Below, one piece after another: positions 22,697 to 34,245 of a stretch of 64,000 nucleotides of DNA. Under the pieces are notes generated by a model. It saw nothing but the letters and a program-made list of their open reading frames with translations. It ran no database searches and was not told the DNA's origin. The translations under genes and the position numbers were made by a program. The stretch's first letter is position 1; each line of letters opens with the position of its first letter. Origin of the DNA: Styela clava (lineage: Eukaryota > Chordata > Ascidiacea > Stolidobranchia > Styelidae); assembly GCF_964204865.1 (NCBI RefSeq), contig NC_135259.1, positions 20,656,974-20,720,973 of the forward strand, written 5' to 3'.

Positions 22697-25600
22697 TAGG
22701 TATGTATGTTTATTTGCCTCAAAAATGTAACAGTATCTGCATAATAGTTAAACGGTATGAAAGAGACGGGATACATGTACAAGACCATACTGGCCTAAGA
22801 CACAGATGTGCGACATGCACCCCAACAAGTATAACTGCAGATTAGGACTGCTGCGTTATAGTAGGACAACAGACATGAAATATACAAATAAAACTCTTGT
22901 ACAAGTACAATACACAGGGCAAAGAGGTACGGCACCACGACGATATGTACAATAGTCAGTTTATGGCACGTTCATGTCCCAGGTTTTAATGTGAAGGGAT
23001 GTGATGTGAGTATAAATCGTATTTTTGTGTTTTTTACAGAAGATTGTACGAAACAAGTAAAAATTTGTTCGGGACATGAACTTGCCAAAAACCAACGTTG
23101 GGTGGGACCACGACACAAAAAGATTAGGTTCTAAGAAGGTAAACAGTACACGACATATGTAAAAATTCTTTGACACAGTTCTTTCACACAGTTGTTAATC
23201 ATAAGTTGTATGCGACAAAAGAAATGAGAACAATAGAGTCTGGCATAAAATGCAGGTCAATTTCGTAGGCGTTATTTTGTGGAATTTGTACATTTAAATG
23301 TGTATAAGATGATCTTTTCATTAGCGACGATCCAACAAAGTAACTGTACAAAGCTAATAAACCATAAAAATATGCAGGAACTAGAGACAATAGATCAGTG
23401 GGTTGCCCGAGACTTGTTTCCTGAGCAATGGGAGTTGGTGGCATCCACGATGACATAGTTAGTCAAACGGAGATATTTTTCATCTGCCAGTCTTTTCTCA
23501 ACTTTTTTTCTCCAATCATCAAAAGGCCCTTTGTATCTGAAAAATAATGCCTGGAGAGTAGAATGTCCTTACTGCACAAAAGCTAATATAATTCCAATAA
23601 ATGTCTTTTGATCTAAATTCGGACGTCGTTTTTGAGCTTTTAATACTGTTAGGCAGTGGATTCCAGAATTTAGGACCAAAACATGTGATCAATTCTTGTG
23701 CTATTGATTTTCTCACATACGGAACAAAAAATTTATCGTGATTTCTGCTATTTCGAATATTATTATTTATTCGATCACAATCGAAGCAATTAGGGAGTTG
23801 AACAGTAGAAGATAAAAACATCAATGTGCAAATCTCAAGTATTAGTAAATCTTCAACACGTAGTAGTTAGCCAAGATTGAATATTAGTAAGGTCAGCATT
23901 AGCTTTTTCAATAAGGTCTGGTAATTTTTTCCCATGTAGGAAAGGGGTGGTGTCGTCAGAAAATAGGATAGCATCGGAGTTCCTGAGTGATTTAGAGAAG
24001 TCATTAATCATAATTAAGAAAAATGTAGGCCCAGAAGTGACTCTTGAGTGGCCCTAATTGTTAATTCGCACTCGTTTGCGATCAGCCAGGTAATTGCGTA
24101 ACTACGAAAGGCAGTGGTCCCTAACACCTATGTGGTAGAGTTTGGAAGATATGATGGTCAATGCAATCAAAAACCCTAGATAGGTCAAGAAATAGTCCGA
24201 GAGTATAATGGCCTTTTTCAAAGCCACCCAGTATTTTACTTGTAAGTAGAGACGTAGCCTGCGAAGTGGTATGTCCCTTGCGAAAACCAAATTGTTGATG
24301 GTAGAAAAAACTTTTCCGTTTTAAAAAGTTAACTAATTTATTGTACATTACTTTTTCTAAAATTTTTGAGTAAGGCAGTAAGCTAATCGGGCTATAGTTT
24401 TTGACATTTTTCATGCCTCCGCCTTTGTGAAGCGGTACAACTTTAGCGATTTTAAATTCATCAATAAATTGTCCCAATGGCAAAGAAAGATTAAAATCAT
24501 GAGCTAGAGAGAGCATGCAGTTCTACAGCATTGCTCTGATAACCTTAATTAATAGGGATTCCATCAAGCCCATAGCTAATTTTAGGTCTAAAAGCTCGAA
24601 TAATATCTTGTATTTCTGTGGCTGTTACGGGTGACAGAAACATCGAAGAGTTACTTGATTTGCCCATGTATTTCACGAAGTTACCGTCAATATCATTAGT
24701 GAATTTATCAGACATTCGCTTTCCTATCTTAGAAAAATGTTCATTGAAATGATCGGCTATCAATACAGGATCACACGTTTCCTTATTTCCCACAACAAAT
24801 ACTTTTGACAGTTTAGATTTGCATCGACCTAGCAGGGTATTCATTGTTTGCCACGATTTTTTCAGATCGTTTTTAGTTTTACTCAGAGCGATATATAATA
24901 AGAATGATTTTGGCCAATATCATTTTTTCATGAGTTTTCTTGATTTCCAAGTATTCATTCCTAGAATATTGCGATTTATTGATGAGGTCTAATTTGCAAA
25001 GTTTCTGTTTTTTCTTGTGTAGTTTTGATAATTCTTTATCAAACCACTTTTTGTTGTTTTTTTTTTGAACAAAATTTGAGGAAAACAGCGATTAAAAACT
25101 GGCATAACATGGCAAGAATATTTTCTAAAGGCATCGTTAGGGTCTGACTCTTCATACACTACAGAAAAATCAACACATTCTAATGACGTCCTAAACTCAG
25201 TCATATTGGTCGGATTAAATGATCGAGAAGAACTGTTTTCTTCGTTTTTAAGTGTTTTTTGCTCTATCGGCATGCACTGCATTACAGGTCGATGAACAGA
25301 GATTGCATCGGTTAGAATAGCGCTGACAGGTTTTCGATCGTATATGTTTGTCCATGTATGATCAAGAATTGTTTTCAGTTATTCTGGTCGGTTTGGTTAC
25401 GGTGGGATAAAAAGAATATTGGTTCATCAACTCAGTCAATTCGTTGACGAAACGGTGCGAGGTGTCCATCAGGTCGTAATTAAGATCACCCATTAGTATA
25501 CTTTGTCTTGATAGTGAGGGCAAAACAGTGTTCATGAGATTAAAAAAAATCTTTATTTCTAGAATTATCAGACAGTGGGTATCGGTAAATAGTACCACAA

Positions 25601-26440
25601 GTTAGAATTCGGTCTTTGAGATACACGCCAACAAATAATGATTCGAACGTTTTCTCTTCCATTATGGTCAATTCCGGTCTGGTTTTAAAGGTAATGCCAT
25701 CTCTAATATACAAGCCTACTCCACCACCTTTATGGTTGCTTCTTGCATTTGAAATGAATCTGTAATCACGTAAATTTATATGTGCGCCAACTTGGTCGGG
25801 TCTAAGCCAAGTTTCGTTAACTGCAATTATATCGGGTCGACTAGAAATTGATTCTAACAAAACTTCCAGTTTGGCAAAATTTTTTGGGTTTGCAAGTGAA
25901 CGCATATTTGTGCACATTGTGAGAAGATAACCATTTTGTTTTGAGCTTGGACAAATCTCTTCAATATCGTTTGTACTTATATATTGACAATTGCATAGAC
26001 CTGAGGCTATTTCGTCGTGGTCGTCGTCGATGATATCAGAGATAAAAAGGTCATTCAAAGCTAATGAGTCTAAGGTGCTTGCCCCACTTGGAATAGGAGT
26101 TATTTTAAATAAATTAATCACTTCTAATCTTGATAACTGCCAGAAGGGAAGATTACTATTAAGACAGTATCTACAGCACAAGGGAACACAGTCGGGTTCC
26201 TTTTCTAATCTTTTGTATTCACTTTGGGATAACCCACTGCATTTTAAATGGATCCAATGTGAACAGTGGTCGCAAAAAATACTGTATTCGTTATCTTTCA
26301 CAATTTTATTACAACCATGGCATGATAAAGCATTATTATTATTTTTTCTAGTCATTAATTGATACTTAATTAATGATAGACTAATTAACCGGTGTACTAC
26401 GATGCTAGTACGCTTATGGGATTGCAAGTACGCTTATGGG
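22697..26440 (-). mobile_element. Degenerate non-LTR retrotransposon with PHD finger, endonuclease and RT (unit 1)
   Basis: Fragments on the minus strand read in order: a PHD-type C4HC3 finger (CHGCNKIVK, CDHCSHWIHLKCSGL) near 26,340-26,190; an AP-like endonuclease (DIIAVNETWLRPDQ, SNHKGGGVGLYIRDG, ILMGDLNYDL) near 25,950-25,480; and reverse transcriptase (VVPLHKGGG, FRKGHTTSQA, GLFLDLSRVFDCIDH) near 24,450-24,130, with the catalytic FSDD at 23,952-23,963 and a C-terminal VPYVRKS/FWNPLPNSIK segment near 23,750-23,620. Several stops and frameshifts separate the pieces. The 3' end shows AATAAACATACATACC near 22,700. This order fits the CR1/L2/jockey group of non-LTR elements; the exact clade cannot be told by eye. 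It lies in intron 1 of the protease gene and is inactive. Confidence 0.85.
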
Positions 26441-27036
26441 ATTGTTAGTTAAGCGCATATTATATCTAGCTGACACAATTTCTATGCTAACATCTATATC
26501 GTTGCACTAATTTAAGACTTAGTTTAATTTTACTATATCATCAATTGATTTAAATACTCGCCTTTCGCCATTGAATGCTCCAGTCAATAAGATGCGGGCT
26601 TCAGTCAATAAGATGCGGCGTCGTTCGGTTAGAGATTCGGTTAGGTTTCGGTTCGGTTAGTGATGGAAAGGCCGGTTCCGCAGAGTCTTTTTTTAGCAGC
26701 ATAAATTTGGTGTTTTACGCTTTGACGAACAAATTTAACAAGGATCGGTACATTTCCTTTGGAGTCCTTTGGTAGAATACGTGTTGTATCAATATCCCCA
26801 AATTGAACCGGTCAGGGTTCTCGCCACAAACATTTCAAATCTCTGATATGGTTTAGACCAGGGCTTCCCAAACTAGGGGCCGCGAAACGAATTTTAGGGG
26901 GCCGCAAAGAGAACACCAATTTTACACAAAGTACCATATATATTGTACTTTTTTCAGACTGTTGATTCGAAATACAATTATTATACAAATAGTGTAAAAC
27001 AAAGATTTTACGATTCCGAGTGAAAACATCATCATA
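26441..27036. other. Intron 1 DNA with retrotransposon 5' leader and hAT-like debris
   Basis: The first ~140 bp probably belong to the retrotransposon 5' region. A hAT-type fragment (CAGGGCTTCCCAAACTAGGG) begins at 26,861. A short direct repeat CAGTCAATAAGATGCGG occurs twice near 26,580-26,615. No gene recognised. Confidence 0.45.
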
Positions 27037-27039
27037 ATA

Positions 27040-27436
27040 CCGTGTTTTTCCGGAAAAAAAAAAGACACCGTCTTCAATTTTCTTCGGAAAATAACACTAG
27101 GGCTTATTTTTGGGATAGAGAATAATGAGATTTTCTATTATACAAAATTTGAATACCGATTTCCATTTACTTATAAATACCACGTTTTTATTTTAAATAA
27201 CTGCTACATATAGCATTTTAACCATTTAAACAAGTAGAAAATATTTCTTGCTATCGACTGGGACGCAGTGGTTCTCGAACTTCATCGTATTGTGACGCAC
27301 TTTGCTCAAGTTGCGACTCCCCGTGAAAATACGTATTGATACCTTTTAATAAAAGACCTTTTTCGCAATGAATTTTAGCTCTTATATTGAAATCTTTTTA
27401 AAATTCAAGCTTGGTCTTATCTTCGAGGAAACACGG
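27040..27436. mobile_element. TA-flanked MITE with CCGTGTTT ends (unit 1)
   Basis: Left CCGTGTTTTTCCGG and right CGAGGAAACACGG, flanked by TA at 27,038-27,039 and 27,437-27,438, suggest a Tc1/mariner-type MITE. A hAT-type fragment (CAGTGGTTCTCGAACTTCA) is nested from 27,266. The unit 2 copy spans about 53,117-53,902 and keeps ~390 bp missing here. Confidence 0.65.
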
Positions 27437-28049
27437 TAGAATGATGGAGCTTGCATAACAATGCATATTCTGATTGTGAAACCCGATTTGCGGTTTGCAT
27501 AACAATGACGGCTTTAATCGTTATGCTAGCGGTTCCGAAGACGATTTGCTGAGTGCGTCTCGAAACATATTACATATCATATTTATTCTAAATGTTTAAT
27601 TGTTTCAAATGACGTGTTTATGAATCAAAGTCATTTTGCCGTTCTATGTGTTTACTTTCTGTACGTAGTAGTCTATTGTTACGTAATATAAGAGATAAAC
27701 CCTACATGCTGCCATTTGGTATAGGCTGCAGTTTATTTATTTGCTGAACCGAGTGCATCAAACTCGAGTGATTTCTTTAGCATTTTAAAGGAAAACCAGG
27801 CAGTGATAAAAAGAAAAAAGAAAGTTTTGACCAATTTAATGCAAAACAATCAAATAATACAGCCGTTTCAAACAAAACAGGCAAAACAAAATTGATTCAA
27901 AACAATTGTTTTAAAGTAATTACTTTTGAACAAATCTCTATTCAGAGGGTTATTCACAACCTATAAACTTTATTTTTTGTTCACAGCGAATACCGGATTG
28001 ACAGTAATAAAATATGAGTAATGATTACCTTCTGCCCATGAATCTTGCG

Positions 28050-28265
28050 TATCTCCGTAGTGTGTGTACCAGATTGGGGTTAAGCAAAAATTTTATTCCG
28101 ATATTTCTTATTTTAGTTCTATTACGAATTCGGGGACTGTCTGTGTTGGCCAAGTGAATATACGCTCTGCCCTACTCATAGGTTTCAGTCCCTTTATACA
28201 ACTTGATGTGAAGTACGCGAGCAAACTTAGTTACCGCCATATTGGTACACATGCTTCTGGAGCGC
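28050..28265. mobile_element. Foldback MITE with a visible target duplication (unit 1)
   Basis: Flanked by GAATCTTGCG (28,040-28,049) and GAATTTTGCG (28,266-28,275), a 9-of-10 match. Ends are of the GGAGC/GGCGCTCC type, interior as in 9,232-9,444. The target duplication suggests 8-10 bp for the family. Confidence 0.8.
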
Positions 28266-28429
28266 CGAATTTTGCGTGATTGGACAATCAAAAAATAAAT
28301 GAAATACAGCTACTTTACTTACTCTGTCCGCAGCTTTCTCCGACAAGCACTGCCACAAAAACGATTAATATATAGCTTGAATACATCGCTAAGTTCTGTT
28401 AATGATATTTTTGATTAGATCATCGGTTA

Positions 28430-28695
28430 TTGATTAATGGTTACCGGTTATCAGTTATTGAATACCGGGATCATGTATTTTTACGGTTACCTGTTAGCGG
28501 TTACCGGTTTTTGGCTTTTGGTTACGTGTTATCACTTATTGAATACCGGAATCAATTCTTCCTTGCGGTTATCCGTTAATAGTTGCCGGTTATCGGTTTT
28601 TAGTTACCAGTTATTAAATACCGGAATCATTTATTCCTTACGGTTATTCATTAGTGGTTATCGGTATTTGGTTACGAGGTATAAATTATTGAATA
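28430..28695. repeat. ~75-81-bp tandem repeat containing GTTATTGAATACCGG (unit 1)
   Basis: Three to four imperfect units with TTATTGAATACCGG and GCGGTTATC/GGTTACCGGTTTTT words. Unit 2 (about 55,240-55,446) has one unit fewer. The reading frame across it is only the translated repeat. Confidence 0.75.
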
Positions 28696-29048
28696 CAGGG
28701 AGTCCTCGCCTTACGACGTTGCTTCGTTCTTGAGACGCGGTGTAACCCGAATTTCAGTGCAAGTCGGAACAACCAAAACGACGTACAGTATCACTGAAAC
28801 TGTGTACCATGTGACTAAAGCTTAGTGTATATTCGTTCATAATTGTAATAGTTCGCAATTGGCCACATCATTTACGATGTAAATGCCGAAAACCAATGAG
28901 CCCAAAGCTATGATTTTCTTGATAACAATGATCCAGTTTAAGGCCTTAGATATTATAGTACAATATTATGTTTTATATTTTTATGAATTGCGCGTTCGTA
29001 ACCTCGAAACAGCGTAAGTCGCGACCGTCGTAACCCGAGGACTCCATG
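28696..29048. mobile_element. pogo/Tigger-like MITE, first of two back to back (unit 1)
   Basis: Left CAGGGAGTCCTCGCCTTACG and right GAGGACTCCATG, flanked by TA at 28,694-28,695 and 29,049-29,050. Ends and TA duplication fit the Tigger branch of Tc1/mariner. The right TA is shared with the next element. Confidence 0.7.
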
Positions 29049-29239
29049 TACAGGGAGTCCTTGACTTACGACGCAGTTCCGTTCCTGAGACTCGGTGTAA
29101 CCCGAATATCAGTATTAGTGGGAACATTATACTGTACAGTACTACAGCGGTACAGTGCATGAATTACTCTATACACATCGTTCTGTATTGTAAAATATGG
29201 TACTGTACACTAATAAAATGTACAAATAATGCAAACTAG

Positions 29240-29515
29240 AAAATCGGTTAGAAACCGAAGACTTATCGATCTAAGGTTAGGGGGTCAAAACAGTGGTCTT
29301 ACTCCAAAGTGACGCCGTGTGTTCCATCACTAATTAATTAATAACTCGCTAATTCTAAGACACAATCCATCCAAAATCAATAGGCTTCTGATCCGAGCTA
29401 TGATGAATGCACATGCAAAATTTGGAGTAGATTCAACCCCGCTCTCGTGAGATATCGCGTGCATCTAACACACAGACAAACAGACAGACAAATACCTCTC
29501 AAGATCGATAAGTAA
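29240..29515 (+). mobile_element. Short element with ATCGATAAG 3' hairpin (family H, unit 1)
   Basis: Begins near GAAAATCGGTTAGAAACCG and ends CAAGATCGATAAGTAAT. Shares GATATCGCGTGCATCTAACA and CAGACAAACAGACAGAC with 36,691-36,966, 54,451-54,817 and 55,474-55,860. Non-coding. Confidence 0.7.
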
Positions 29516-29734
29516 TAAAAACTTTATTAGAAAAAAAGAAAACAATTCCACATCACGTGAATAAAAGCAAACACTGTACAGTATCTTAACATATTTTTTT
29601 AGCTATGAGTCCACAACAAAGGGCAAAAGTAAAAAAAAGGATCAAACAAAATACGAAAATTCGGCTTAAACAATCAAAATGACGTGCAGTATCACTGAAA
29701 CTGCGTACAGTACTGTATCACTGGAACTGTGTAC

Positions 29735-30666
29735 CATGGTTGCCAGATCCCAGCGATCAAAAAAAGCCAAATCAAGACATGAAAAAAGCCAACAATTTGA
29801 CCAAGTACAAAAGCCCCATGATTTGTCAGATTTTAAGCGCTTGGCAACAAACTGATGATGATGTAGAGCCATCAGTTCATTCAGTGAGGCACACAAATAG
29901 AAAGTAAAGTTCCTATAGAACTGTAGAAAGTAAAATAAGTATCAAGCGGACAGCTTCATTTTACCATTCAATATATACAATACAGTGTGAAGCTTCAGTC
30001 TGTCAGTATGTAATATACCTACATGTTTCTACTTAAACTTACGATATGCCTTTCTCCCTATATCAGTATATCGTGCTTTACTATTGAAAAATTTTTCCCT
30101 TTCAAATTTATAAACCATCAATTTTATTAAAAAATTATCTAACCCCCTGCCACTCACAGGTGGACCACTGATATCTAATTCAGTAATTTTAGCGTAGTTA
30201 ATCACATCGTTACTGCAATTGCAATTGCAGAATTAAACTAAAGCTGAAAGCTCATATAAATCATATCAGGCATAATGAAAACTAAGTTATACAACTATTT
30301 TTAGGAAACAGAACGTAAAACTGACAAATAGGCAAAACTTTAAAAATGAGGCAATGTTTACAACCCTGCTTGAATATCTGTCTGAGCAGCTGCAGAAACT
30401 GCAATTATTTCTTATTGGGTATGGTTAAAAATTAATGTAACAAACAAGGAAATCGATGCTCCAAGAAATCCTAATGTAAAGTAGCTAAGTACGTTGTTAC
30501 GCACTAAATATTGTATTTCATATGATTTTAATAATAGACACTAGAATAGACTTGAAAAAAGCCAAAGAAACGCCAAAAAGCCAAACGAAAATTCTGACGC
30601 CAAACGCGTTTGAAAAAAGCCAAAAATGGCAAATTTGGCGTTAAAAAAGCCAATATGGCAACCCTG
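29735..30666. mobile_element. hAT element (non-autonomous) with exact 8-bp target duplication
   Basis: Starts CATGGTTGCCAGATC and ends ATATGGCAACCCTG; flanked by CTGTGTAC at 29,727-29,734 and again at 30,667-30,674. GCCAAA-rich subterminal repeats lie near both ends. No transposase frame. Unit 2 copy is 56,877-57,808. Confidence 0.88.
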
Positions 30667-30930
30667 CTGTGTACAGTACTGTACTGTACCATGTGACTGA
30701 AGCTTAGTGATTATTCGTTCATAATCGTAATAGTTCGCAATTGGTCACGTCATTTACGATGTTAATAACGAAAACCATTGAGCCCAGAGCACCGATTTTC
30801 TTGATCACAATGATCCAGTTTATAGGCTTGGTTGTTACAATACAGTATTATCTTTTATATCTGTATATGTTCGTGAAGTGCGTTCGAAACAGCGTAAGTC
30901 GCGACCGTCGTAGCCCGAGGACTCCCAGTA

Positions 30931-31608
30931 CATGAATCAGTTATTTCATACGGTTATTCGCCAATGGTTGCCAGTTATCTTCTATTCATTCAATAATTAC
31001 TGATTTTATTTTCCAGCAAATGTTGTTGTTGCTACGTGCCATAAAGCATTGGGAACCTCTGATATTGCCCATTACCTTAGAAAATGAGTGGTCGAGCAAT
31101 AATTAGGTGATACCCTAACCTAAACGAACTTGCTCTAAGTCTAATATAATCTGAAATAACAAAATCAAAGGAAACAAATTGAATACCGAGGCAAAAACTA
31201 AACACTAACTACCACTTTCATAAATGCATTGTCAGGACTTTAGAATTTGACGATTTACCAAATATTCTCCCTTTGGCTAAACAACAATCGTCACAGTTTC
31301 GAACGCAAAATAGATGTTGTAAAAACATTAAAACTATCTATCAAAACAATCTATCTATCAGTATTTATTCCAATTATATTTAGGGACTCGTAACATTGCT
31401 TCAGTTAAGAAATACTCTATTCATAAATATTGCGGGTTCGTCAATGAAAAAGAACTCATAAATTTCCTGATAAATTTTACGAAAAGGAAGAAAAATTATT
31501 CAACACTTGAACTTCTGTTTGTGTATGATTGTACCCAAAAGTTTCAGTAAACCTAATACTAGCAGAGGGCCTTGAGCTATTAAAGGGAACCACTTCTTTA
31601 AAATACTA
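30931..31608. other. Intergenic DNA between unit 1 genes, no gene seen
   Basis: AT-rich, nearly identical to 58,073-58,750 of unit 2. I see no frame, RNA or repeat end in it. Confidence 0.45.
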
Positions 31609-31689
31609 CACTCTAAAAAATATTGACTCAAATTTGACTCAACGAGCCTCCTACTCTTTCAATGAGTCAAGAAATATTTGACTCTTTAC

Positions 31690-31965
31690 TTGAGTCACGC
31701 ACATTAACTCTTCTTTGAGTCAAATTTATACCTTGATAGAGTCGTCAAGAGTCATGTGCGATGACTCCTCTTTGAGTCAAGTTTATCCCTTGATAGAGTC
31801 GTCAAGAGTCATGTGCGATGACTTCTCTTTGAGTCAAATTTATCGCTTGATAGAGTCGTCAAGAGTCATGTGCGATGACTCCTCTTTGAGTCAAATTTAT
31901 CTCTTGATAGAGTCGTCAAGATCAATTGCGATAATTCTTTTTTGAGTCAAGTTTCCAACTCGATA
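31690..31965. repeat. 57-bp minisatellite built on TTTGAGTCAA (inside the transposon)
   Basis: Four to five units of 57 bp, each with TTTGAGTCAA, CTTGATAGAGTCGTCAAGAG and CATGTGCGATGACT. The open frame across it translates a 19-residue repeat and is not taken as a gene. Confidence 0.85.
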
Positions 31966-33249
31966 GAGTCACCAAAAAGTGAGTTCTTGGTTTCCTCTCC
32001 AATTCCCACAGCCCCACTTCAACTTTCTTAAGTTACCCATGCATTTACCCAAAAAAGCAGAAATTAAATATACCAAATTTTTCTTGGAAAAGAACTTCAA
32101 AAACACTCACCGAAGATGCAGACTAAACCACAATCACCAATGAACAAAAGAAAATGAAATAAATTTCACAGAAAGAAATCATAATGAAAATTATGACCCC
32201 AGTGTTTGCTCACATCGACGACTCAAAACTGTAGTGGCCTATGTCAAATTTTGGCGATATGAGACAATCGCTTTTGAAAATTCCAAAAAAAAATCTCATT
32301 TTGAGATGAACATCGGGCTATAAAATCTGCATTTTTGAACGCTAAAAAGAGACACTGCATAATTCGTGTATACATATCGATTTTTTATAAAGTGTATAAA
32401 CCATCAATTCGTACTCTGACATGATGGTTTATCATAGGGCCAAATCAGTATAAAAACAAAATAAACAAAGTGGACACTTAAAAATTACGAAGGTCGGCAT
32501 AAGCACATTTTCATTTTGAGCCGTCTATGTAGGATCATTTTTTTTTTTACACAAAGTCCAATGCAGCCAACAATGAGGCCACTGAAGGTTTGGGAGCCAT
32601 GCCGAAAAGAATAGCTTCAAAAAAATTGAAGAAAGTTGCCAGTTTTTCATAGTACTCAATTCCAAATATCCAAAACGAAGCGAACAGTCTATAAAAAGCC
32701 AACAATGATGAATTTCCAACTGGCACCGCTTTCTTGTCAAGAATTAAGAAGAATTCCTCAGGATCAGATTTCGGCCAGTATCAGACTTCCCCTTTGTGTT
32801 GAGAGGTGGAAAAATCTTCGATAGAACTAGAAGACTCTTTAGTCCATCTAAAATGTGACAAATACTCGAAATATGCTCTCACACAAAATACATAGATATA
32901 ATAAAGCTATTTCACTGCCGCCCAGTTGGCAATGTGGCAGAGATAGTTCTAAGTCAACTAGTATTTATACATAGAATATAAGTAATATGAAGCATGAAGC
33001 ACATACCATCATCACACTGAACACAATCCTGATTCATATTAAGAATTTTTTGAATGAGTGGTGGAAAAATTTCCATAAACTTCTTACACTTCGGGCAATT
33101 CATCTCAAATTCACAGTCAATCTGAGTTCACAAGAAGCACATTTGAAAAAAAAGATGCTTTCTATATCCGTACTTTTTAAAAATATCTTGATGTGATGAA
33201 TACAATAATAAACAGCCTATGTACATTCACTTTACATCTAGATTTATTG

Positions 33250-34245
33250 CTAACTTACCAATCCACCCTCATAAGCATCACAGAACCTTGAGTACTTTTC
33301 TAAAATGTCAGTTAAGGTCATAGGCTTCAGCTGTATTTCAAGCCTACGATAGTCATGACTTTCCTTCATTATGTTATATATTTCTGCCTTATTGTCCTTG
33401 TTAGGTGTGGTTTCTTTCAGCCATTTAATCTGAAAAGCAATATACATATAAAATATTCCAAAAAATACTAGCTGCGGAGAAATAAAAATAACCACATATG
33501 AAAAAAATCAGAAATTTCCCACCTTTTTCAGTATATGGCTATCGTCTTCCAGAAGTGAGGCATCCAGTTCAACAGTACTCCCACTGGTGTCAGCATCTTC
33601 GCTACTCCCAAAACTGAAACTACTTGCATATGTTGAGTGGCTTCTCTTTTGTTTTTATACATCTTATCTTCTATTGCCATTTGTTTTCGTAAAGTTTTGA
33701 GCTTGTTTTCTATAAAGCCGGAACCACGAAGAGGATCATAATAATGGCCCTGAAAACATTTTTAGCAATTTAACAATAACAACAAAAGAGCCCTAATGAC
33801 AAAGCTGACAGAGAGCAGACTTGAAGTCAGTAAACACAGAATCATATTTAACACTCATTTTGGCAACTTCAGAAGAGAGGAATACAGCCTTAATGACGAA
33901 ATATTGAGTACAAGATTCATGAGATTGAATAATGCCTTGTAGGGAAAGCGAAATTATCTCAAAATGAAATTACGTACATATCCGGTTGTTCCCTTCAACT
34001 TCAACTTCAGCTTTGGAAATTCCTCGACACACGTCGAAATTCTAATACTAGTTGGTGGATTTTTTTCACATGCCGTAAAAAATTGTCAAGTCGAGTAAAG
34101 GTTGTGCAACATTGATTTTGAGAACAAGTAATATTTATATATTTCTTCTTTGACAGATCATGTTGGTGACGTAAATGAAGTGATAGTTCATCTGTCCCCC
34201 TCATCTTTCATTCACAACCTTCCATTGGACACACATAAAAATTCA
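33250..34245 (-). pseudogene. Broken zinc-finger-type gene inside the 3.56-kb transposon
   Basis: On the minus strand two C2H2-like fingers can be traced: FYVCPMEGCE, an in-frame TGA, then LSLHLRHQHD; and ITCSQNQCC followed by FLRHVKKIHQ. Further on, GHYYDPLRGSGFIENKLK (33,749-33,695) follows an AG acceptor and continues in a basic stretch; a one-base frame change is needed to reach the acidic SSEDADTSGS and SLLEDDSHILKK ending at a GT donor near 33,523. A last piece IKWLKETTPNK to EKYSRFCDAYEGG (about 33,430-33,262) follows. This looks like a multi-exon gene carried by the element and now interrupted. Its role (transposase or accessory) is unknown. Confidence 0.5.

Larger units (their letters stand above)
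13855..28386 (-). pseudogene. TSP1-trypsin serine protease gene, unit 1 copy with a premature stop
   Basis: Ten exons on the minus strand match the unit 2 gene one for one: 28323-28386, 21248-21403, 20501-20596, 19399-19530, 18492-18646, 17522-17613, 16007-16169, 15560-15665, 14437-14606 and 13855-14049. Exon lengths, phases and GT-AG borders are all kept. Codon 96, CAA (Gln) in unit 2, is TAA here (complement of 20,529-20,531). The residue before the catalytic Asp-Ser is Val instead of Gly (EVDSGS versus RGDSGS), which would spoil the oxyanion hole. The poly(A) hexamer is AATGAA rather than AATAAA. Catalytic His and Asp remain. The stop lies in a phase 1-1 exon, so skipping exon 3 would restore the frame; a functional shortened protein is possible but the Gly-to-Val change argues against protease activity. 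Confidence 0.8.
29051..30928. mobile_element. pogo/Tigger-like element, second copy, carrying nested insertions (unit 1)
   Basis: Left CAGGGAGTCCTTGACTTACG and right GTAGCCCGAGGACTCCCAG, with TA at 29,049-29,050 and 30,929-30,930. No transposase is visible. Nested inside are a short palindromic-ended element (29,240-29,515) and a hAT element (29,735-30,666). Unit 2 copy: 56,193-58,070. Confidence 0.75.

Noticed and set aside
28018..28050. Possible 15-nt mini-exon with AG and GT borders next to exon 1
   Set aside because: Its borders coincide with a MITE target duplication, and exon 1 already joins exon 2 in phase without it.
28437..28733. 98-codon frame with repeated LLNTG words (and 55,269-55,553)
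   Set aside because: Translation of the ATTGAATACCGG tandem repeat; changes length between units.
29666..29896. 76-codon frame conserved in units 1 and 2 (56,808-57,038)
   Set aside because: It runs across the end of a hAT element, and the two units are nearly identical everywhere here, so conservation carries no information.
31715..31945. 76-codon open frame with a perfect 19-residue repeat
   Set aside because: It is the translation of a 57-bp minisatellite inside a transposon; the openness follows from the period being a multiple of three.
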